A stretch of 24,528 nt of DNA, taken from assembly GCA_001579985.1 (NCBI GenBank), contig LRSR01002454.1, positions 1 to 24,528 on the forward strand, in the 5' to 3' direction. The DNA comes from Hypsibius dujardini. Taxonomy: Eukaryota > Tardigrada > Eutardigrada > Parachela > Hypsibiidae. The number at the start of each line of letters is the position of its first letter. Within the stretch, counting starts at the first letter, position 1. The notes below the pieces were generated by a model that made no database searches, was not told the DNA's origin, and was given only the letters and a program-made list of their open reading frames with translations. Shown one piece after another: positions 19,175-24,528 of this stretch. The translations under genes and the position numbers were made by a program.

Positions 19175-20001
19175 TTGTCACGTGAGGACCCTGAGCTCAC
19201 ACTAATTGTCCATCTGCACGGTAATTTTTACCTACCGAACTATATCTACGTTCTTTCTCAATAACTGTTAGCAGAGGTTCATTCAGGGCTTTACAAGTTG
19301 GAACCAGAACCCTTCACGGTAGGGCCATGGGGTGGGCAAAGGGGCAAAATGCAAGATGGAATAAGAAATTGCGCCTCTTGCCTCTAATCATTTTGAAACT
19401 TGTGGTGGTGCGAGGGTCAGAATTGTCCTCGGGAGTTTAGAACATTTTCAAAACTCTCAGTTTTTTCGTTCATGTTTGCGGTTTGTTGAGGTCCAATATA
19501 AGCTCCCCATTGATAAATACAATGGGAGGTTCAATCACTGGAAAACGATCTAAATTTGATGAAAACTGACGTTTTTGAAACGAACAAAGAGAAGTCGAGG
19601 ATAAAAGGAGAATGCTTTGAGAAAGACACGCTGTTAGGGACTAGTTTACGTGTGGCGCGCATCTTCAGAGAAGAAAGGGTGTAAATTCTCCAAATGCACA
19701 AAGCACATTTTCCTTTGCGAAAAGGTCATACTTTTAACACCCAAAATATAATGTACTAAATCGAATACTGAATCGTGTACGAGCCGTTGTTTGCCGCGAT
19801 GAGTCTGTTAGTATTAGTTTGAAATTTTTCTGGAATTAAAACATACTTAAAAACAAAACATGAAACGAGTTAACATGTATTTTTAATAAATCCTGAAATT
19901 TTAATTTTTTGTGTTTTAGTTTTTCTGTGATTTTACTGTTCGTTAAATTGGATTTTTGTTACATTTTACAACTCATTTTACACCAATTTCTCAAAAGGCA
20001 G
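19175..20001. other. Gene-free stretch upstream of gene D, with a relic repeat
   Basis: No exon equivalent to gene exons 1-7 can be found here or further left. At about 19282-19470, a segment (GGGCTTTACAAGTTGGAACC, GGGGCAAAATGC, TCTAATCATTTTGAAAC) is a diverged relative of the element in gene D intron 11 (22470-22985). The rest is AT-rich without recognisable content. Confidence 0.5.
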
Positions 20002-20576
20002 CTGTCACCATATCCGACCGCAACTTACATGACCATGATGGTTTTGGCGGAGGAACAGTAAAGACAATTAATTTAAAAGCGACACGACACTATTGATTTG
20101 TAGTTCTTATTTTTGTAAATCTTTAGAGATGCTAGTCGCGATATAAATGACCGAGTGCCAAGACGTTCAGAGTGCCCCTCGTATTATTGCAGAAATAAAG
20201 GCGTGTAGTCGAAGGTGCTTTCTCGCCCTAAATAATTTATTAAATGTTCCGAATAAATCAGGTGTAAAAATAAGTCATCTTCAAAATAAATTTGGCCGTG
20301 AGTCAAAAAGGGATTCATTATTTCTTGGCAAGGTCCTTGAAGAGATTCGCCGAGAGATTGTGACGTCCGCCAACTTGACTGCGGTGGAATTTGGTGGCAG
20401 GAGGGTTGCTCCTCGTTTCATGAACAGGACCTTCATGACGGACGCCGAAACGGAATCGCTGACCATCGACGGAGTTGGCGAACGAACTGTTCCCATGGCG
20501 GTGACGCAGCTCGACCCAGCAACGGGCAAATTATCCGTGAGTTTGTGCACTAAAACTAAATACCTGCCTGATATGG

Positions 20577-20892
20577 TGTTAGGTCTACCAACCGGAATTG
20601 TGGTAGATAACAAGTTTATTAGACTGAAAGTGGAGATAGGTAGAGAGGTAAACTGGAAGAAAAGGAAAGAGAAAGTGCTCCGCTAAAACTAATAAAACAA
20701 ATGATTATATAGTAAAGTGTTAACTACAGAAAAAATATTAAATTGCACATACATCACAATTACATACAAGCAATTAGCTGTCGCAGCAGAATAGGGTTAA
20801 TAAAGTAGATGGACATACTAACGAAGTAAGGTACTAGTGCTTCAAGTAGCTCTAATGATTGGATATGAGGACTTGTTGGGCGTGGCCCGACA
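20577..20892. mobile_element. Solo LTR, copy 2, in gene D intron 9
   Basis: 316 bases from TGTTAGGTCTACC to GGCCCGACA, closely similar to copy 1 (7075-7359). The flanks ATGG and ATGA are an imperfect 4-base match, consistent with an aged target duplication. It begins 40 bases after the exon 9 donor. Confidence 0.72.
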
Positions 20893-21651
20893 ATGAATAA
20901 TGCTACAGATTTGGTCAGTTTTTGATGTTGTAGCACAATTGGAATTGTCGCTTGGGATCTTACGTGATTGGATTGCAGATTGGGATAGAGCAAGACGCCG
21001 TGCACCTCAAACTGCGGAATAAAGAACAATTGATATGGCCAAATGTGTGGCCAGTTCCTGCTCGCCCATTTTGTGGATTTCGAGGTGAAGCCAGTGCGTT
21101 TCAGAAGTCTGGTACGTACGAAACAAGGCGAAAAAGTAAAATATACCCAACGCGAAAGTTACTGCTCAGGTTTGGCTAGAATAGAATTTTTAGGCAGAAC
21201 TTTTTAGGCAGAAGTATGCCAATTCTGGGTAGAACCGACAAGCCACGCCCCAAAAGCTTTCAACATGACTAGAATATATTTATCCGTTGTATTCTAAGCA
21301 GAATTCTGTTACAGAATGAATTGTTTTTTTTAACCTATTATTGTTTAGTTGTTCGGCTTTACCTACTTCTTATTGTACAATATCTAAATTATGCTGCTCT
21401 TTTCAGCGTACAGTAGTACGAATTACAGTGTTGGATTTGGGATTGCAATTTCGGCCATCGTCGTCATTTTCGTCCTGCTTAGAATACGGTAAATATAACT
21501 TTGCTGATATGGCGCAATTCTGTTGTAAATGTGGCTACGATAATTGTCTGTGCAATGCTGGATCTATCACCTGCGTAGTGTGACTGGGAGGGGAAAGAGC
21601 TTAGATTACACAAGTCTCACTCCTTTCTTCCCTCTTCTTGTCCCTTCCCAC

Positions 21652-21981
21652 TGTTAGGCCTCCGTCCCTGCTAGGACGGAAGAACCTGAACATGCAAGCT
21701 ATTAGACTGAATAATATGAGAAGAATTGTAGGAAGAATTTACTGGTAGAGGAGAAAGGAAGGAACTCCCCTAGATTACTGTAGAACACACGCTTATATAG
21801 TCAGGAATAAAGAATAATTCCTGAGCTCACGTACTAGTTCCTGCCGACATGGCGGAACTACGTACGTAATAATAGCTGAGTCAGTACATTATAGAATGTG
21901 AGGGTAGATAGGAATGAGTTAACTAGGTAGATGCACTATACTGTTAGTAAGTGTTGCGTAACTGTTGGGTACCACCCAACA
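21652..21981. mobile_element. Solo LTR, copy 3, in gene D intron 11
   Basis: 330 bases from TGTTAGGCC to CACCCAACA with perfect CCAC flanks (21648-21651 and 21982-21985). It shares the end structure, ATTAGACTGA and TTATATAGT with copies 1 and 2, but is more diverged, so it belongs to a subfamily. No internal retroelement sequence is present. Confidence 0.72.
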
Positions 21982-22469
21982 CCACATTCCTTTTTTGAGA
22001 ATCTTTTAAGCTCCCTTTTCACACAAAAAATTGAAAGCCTAAGTATTTGAACCCTGCCTGCACGAGTGTTGAGCAAAAAAACAAAACGGCCCCGTTTTTC
22101 TTCACCCTTTGAGTTTTGGTCCTTAACTTGACCGATGTTCAAACGGGTTTTAAATCTAAAAATTGAGAAACATATGGGCTTTCCAAAATTATCAAGTTTG
22201 TTTTAATCACTCAAAGAGACATTGGTCAGCACTTAGAAAACTAAATATATATATAGTCAAAACAGGAAGAGGGCGGGGCTTTTATAGCCTAAACCCGAAG
22301 GCAGTATGTGTGATTATATGAACCTCAGGGTTAATTCGTAACGCTCGATTTAGGAAAATGGCTTCAGGAAATAGGACGTGATATCCTGAAACCAGAATTG
22401 CTTTCAAAAATATTTTTGTCAACTTCATTTCAAGGGTCCGGAAGCGGATTGAAACCTCGGATCCTTGGT

Positions 22470-22985
22470 GTAAGCCAGAGATTCCTTTAAGGTCCTTACA
22501 AGTCTGAGTCGGGACCCTCAAGCGTAGGGGCCAGAGGGGTGAATGGGGCAAATGCTTTTCTTTAAAATTGAACATATAATTTCTAATCATTTTGAAACCT
22601 CTAGAAATGTGGGATCTTCTTTCAAGGGTCCCCTGGGATTTCAAATCATTTTCATAAACATCATTTTTTCATCGAATTTGGACTGTTTTTGAATGATTTG
22701 AACATCCCGTTTGCGTTCCATAATACAGAGCATATACTGGAGTATAAATTTGATCGAAATACTGAAGTTTGTGAAGTTTTTTTTGAAATCTCAGTAAAAA
22801 TTAGACTCTATTACCCCACACGTCTGAAAATGACCAGAAAAAACAGGCCGAATTTTTGGTTTTGAAAAAAAATACATTTTGTCCCCTTTGATCACATCAT
22901 CCAATATTCTACCATGAAGGAAGGGTCTTGGTTCCGACTTGTAAGAACTCTAATGAGTCCCTGGTGTTAGTCCCTGGTGTTAGCA
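22470..22985. mobile_element. Diverged inverted-repeat element in gene D intron 11
   Basis: The left segment (GGTCCTTACAAGTCTGAGTCGGGACCC, GGGGCAAATGC) is roughly complementary to the right segment (GGGTCTTGGTTCCGACTTGTAAGAA). The interior is AT-rich and without an ORF of note. A 13-base unit TCCCTGGTGTTAG is doubled near 22960-22985. A relative lies at about 19282-19470. Boundaries are approximate. Confidence 0.45.
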
Positions 22986-23421
22986 AGGTTTAAAGGAGCA
23001 CTGCCTGACTGCTTCACATTCTACTCATATACCCTCTGTATACGCCCGCATGGGAATCATGGAGCACAGTATCCAAACGTATTACAGAACGTTTCTTGAA
23101 CAAATCGGAACTATTCTCATAATTGTCTGTTTTTTTTAGCATTGCTCATTTTCAGCGCTTATTGGAGCACAGCTGGTGGGTCTTGGAATCGGGCTTCCTG
23201 GATGCTTCAGTGAAGCGTAGCAACAGCCGTACAAGTGTCGGAAGTTAGCGGTCATCCTATTTTTTCAACTCTGCGCAGCAAAATCTGCTGATCCCTTTTT
23301 GAATCCGCTAATTCCTTTTAAATCTGCTAATCCTTGATTATGAAATTTAGCAGCTCACTTACACACACAAAACAACATGTACCCCTCCTATGAAAATCGG
23401 AAATATTGCAGGGCAGATCAT

Positions 23422-23880
23422 AAATAAAAAATAATCCCGAGCAACGAATTCAACAGATGGCGCTCCCATCAAGCGGCAATAAGTATTCATTCTTCGATCA
23501 GTTTCCGCTGTTCGATGTTGAAATGACAAATAACTGGCATCTCAACAGCTCCTGGCACCAGAGGCGCGTTTATCCCCTGGGGGCGCCCCCTGAGGGTCCA
23601 GCAAGGGCCTGAACCCCTGAGATTGCCATTCGATCCAGAATGTTATGCTTTTTAGCGAAAAAGTATTTACCTTAACTACAAATAAATTTTTTAAATTTTT
23701 TAATAAAAAATTTTTAGCGAAAAAGTATGTTTGGCGTCACGGTAAATGACAAAAACTAAAACTAGTAAATATATAAACTAGAATAAATATATATTAAAAC
23801 TCTATACAATGTTAAATTAAATTTATTAGGTATTATTTACTTAAACCCCAAAATACATTTTTTCGCTAAGAATAAATTTA
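23422..23880. repeat. Repeat module upstream of gene E
   Basis: Counterpart of 11098-11490 before gene C. It carries an extra segment of about 60 bases produced by a local duplication of TTTTTAGCGAAAAAGTA (near 23651 and 23713). The module lies about 270 bases before the gene E ATG, compared with about 260 for gene C. Confidence 0.65.
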
Positions 23881-23919
23881 GAGTCGAGTGGCAGTTTCAG
23901 GGGTCCAGACCCCTGCTAA

Positions 23920-23931
23920 CCCCCCCCCCCC
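23920..23931. repeat. Poly-C run of 12
   Basis: A 12-base C homopolymer lies between the repeat module and gene E. Its length may be unreliable in the assembly. A G run of about 10 occurs at 16293-16302. Confidence 0.7.
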
Positions 23932-24150
23932 GGGATTGCCACCCCCTGGTGATCGAAATGCGCCTTAGCCTTGCACCTGTCTTGGAGATCCCTATTTCAA
24001 TGACATAAACTCATTTTCTCCGGTAGTATTAAAAAATTCTCGGGCTCCAGTCGCTCATTTCATCATAACATATTTGCATCAAATCAAAATTAATTCCACA
24101 TCCATAACGCAACTTTTTGGCAGCACTCTTTGACCAAAAGCGACAAAAGT

Positions 24151-24528
24151 ATGAGCAGCGATAATTTCAACATTACCGGAAGAGTCCTGCAGGTTGAGGT
24201 CATCACGTTGGCCGTGATATATCCGCTGATGTTGGGCGGACTGGCGTACGTGGGCCCTGCTTTTGACTCGGCTCGCGACGATATTCGGAATAAATATCCA
24301 ATGCTCAATTTCACCCAGACGATTATCTATAGAGACAATTTATCCTATTTGGATTGGCTTTCCGAGTACGAAAATGTCCTTGCTCTTTATTACTACCGAA
24401 TTAGACGGTTTTCACCGGAAAATCCGCCAGACGTGACGGCCTTTGTCATGCCAGGTACGTACGGGCATACAAAAATTAGTAAGTTGACTCCCTTTAAAAA
24501 AGTAATTATTTAACAAAGAAAATAATTT
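24151..24528 (+). CDS. Gene E: natriuretic-peptide-receptor-like, exon 1 only, continues past window
   Basis: Exon 1 is 24151-24454, 304 bases, the same length and phase-1 end as in B and C, followed by donor GTACGT. The product begins MSSDNFNITGRVLQVEVIT and contains GPAFDSARDDIRNKYP and WLSEYENVLALYYY, diagnostic of this family. It ends VTAFVMPG, where B and C have VTAIVMAG. The ATG at 24151 aligns with the B and C starts. An in-frame extension upstream to 24130 has no ATG. No overlapping upstream ORF is present, unlike B and C. Bases 24455-24528 are intron. It is more diverged from B and C than they are from each other. Confidence 0.82.

Larger units (their letters stand above)
20002..23248 (+). 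pseudogene. Gene D: 5'-truncated receptor copy, probable pseudogene
   Basis: Exon equivalents 8-12: 20002-20052, 20333-20536, 20979-21111, 21407-21488, 23140-23248. All have open frames and matching phases. The exon 8 donor is GA instead of GT at 20053-20054, though GTAAAG five bases downstream could act as a donor and would shift the frame. The juxtamembrane motif reads CGFRGEASAF, so the second conserved Cys is lost. The membrane exon is one codon shorter than in B. The last exon uses the TTTTTTTAG acceptor at 23138-23139 and keeps WWVLE before TAG at 23246. Exons 1-7 are missing; the mariner and MITEs lie where they would be. Introns carry two solo LTRs. An open frame from ATG 20147 runs in phase into exon 9, so a shorter product is conceivable. 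Confidence 0.7.

Noticed and set aside
22282-22644. Minus-strand open frame of 120 codons in gene D intron 11
   Set aside because: It lies in a diverged inverted-repeat element, has no recognisable domain, and is absent from the related copy near 19282-19470.
23160-23248. Gene D last exon starting at the TTTTCAG acceptor (23155-23156)
   Set aside because: That acceptor puts the WW-containing frame out of phase with the membrane exon. The TTTTTTTAG acceptor at 23138-23139 keeps phase 2, as in A, B and C.

Overview
The window looks like animal nuclear DNA, most likely from an ecdysozoan invertebrate. Genes are split by spliceosomal GT-AG introns, some only about 70 nt long. Non-autonomous DNA transposons are dense, and there is a decayed mariner-type transposon and solo LTRs. 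There are no operons or ribosome binding sites. A tandem natriuretic-peptide-receptor-like family would fit a crustacean, tardigrade or nematode, but the sequence alone does not decide. No rRNA, tRNA or CRISPR was seen.

The main content is a head-to-tail array of five related plus-strand genes, called A to E here. I assembled them by hand from conserved exons, splice signals and intron phases. Gene A (1-2669) lacks its 5' exons, which lie left of the window. Genes B (4276-10507; 12 exons, 524 aa) and C (11747-17228; 12 exons, 526 aa) appear complete. Gene D (20002-23248) keeps only the equivalents of exons 8-12 and has a broken donor site. Gene E (24151 onward) shows only exon 1 before the window ends. 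Each complete gene encodes an ANF-receptor-type ligand-binding ectodomain, a juxtamembrane Cys-containing CGF motif, one membrane helix, and a tail of about 35 residues with a Trp-Trp motif followed by a stop. No kinase-homology or guanylyl cyclase domain is visible. The architecture therefore resembles a clearance or decoy receptor derived from a receptor guanylyl cyclase.

B and C are recent tandem duplicates, alignable from about 4160-10975 and 11640-17340 including introns. Comparing them reveals empty sites for later insertions. A TTAA-flanked long-inverted-repeat element (6686-7662), itself split by a solo LTR, sits in B but not C. An inverted-repeat element (10585-10934) sits just 3' of B and is absent from C. 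An inverted-repeat element carrying a 48-codon ORF sits in C intron 8.

Between C and D lies a transposon graveyard: a decayed mariner with a DD37D-like transposase (17395-18678), a small palindromic element and a MITE copy. D introns hold two further solo LTRs of the family seen in B. A repeat module of about 400 bp precedes both C and E. The array appears to be a fast-turning receptor family shaped by tandem duplication, loss and transposon insertion.
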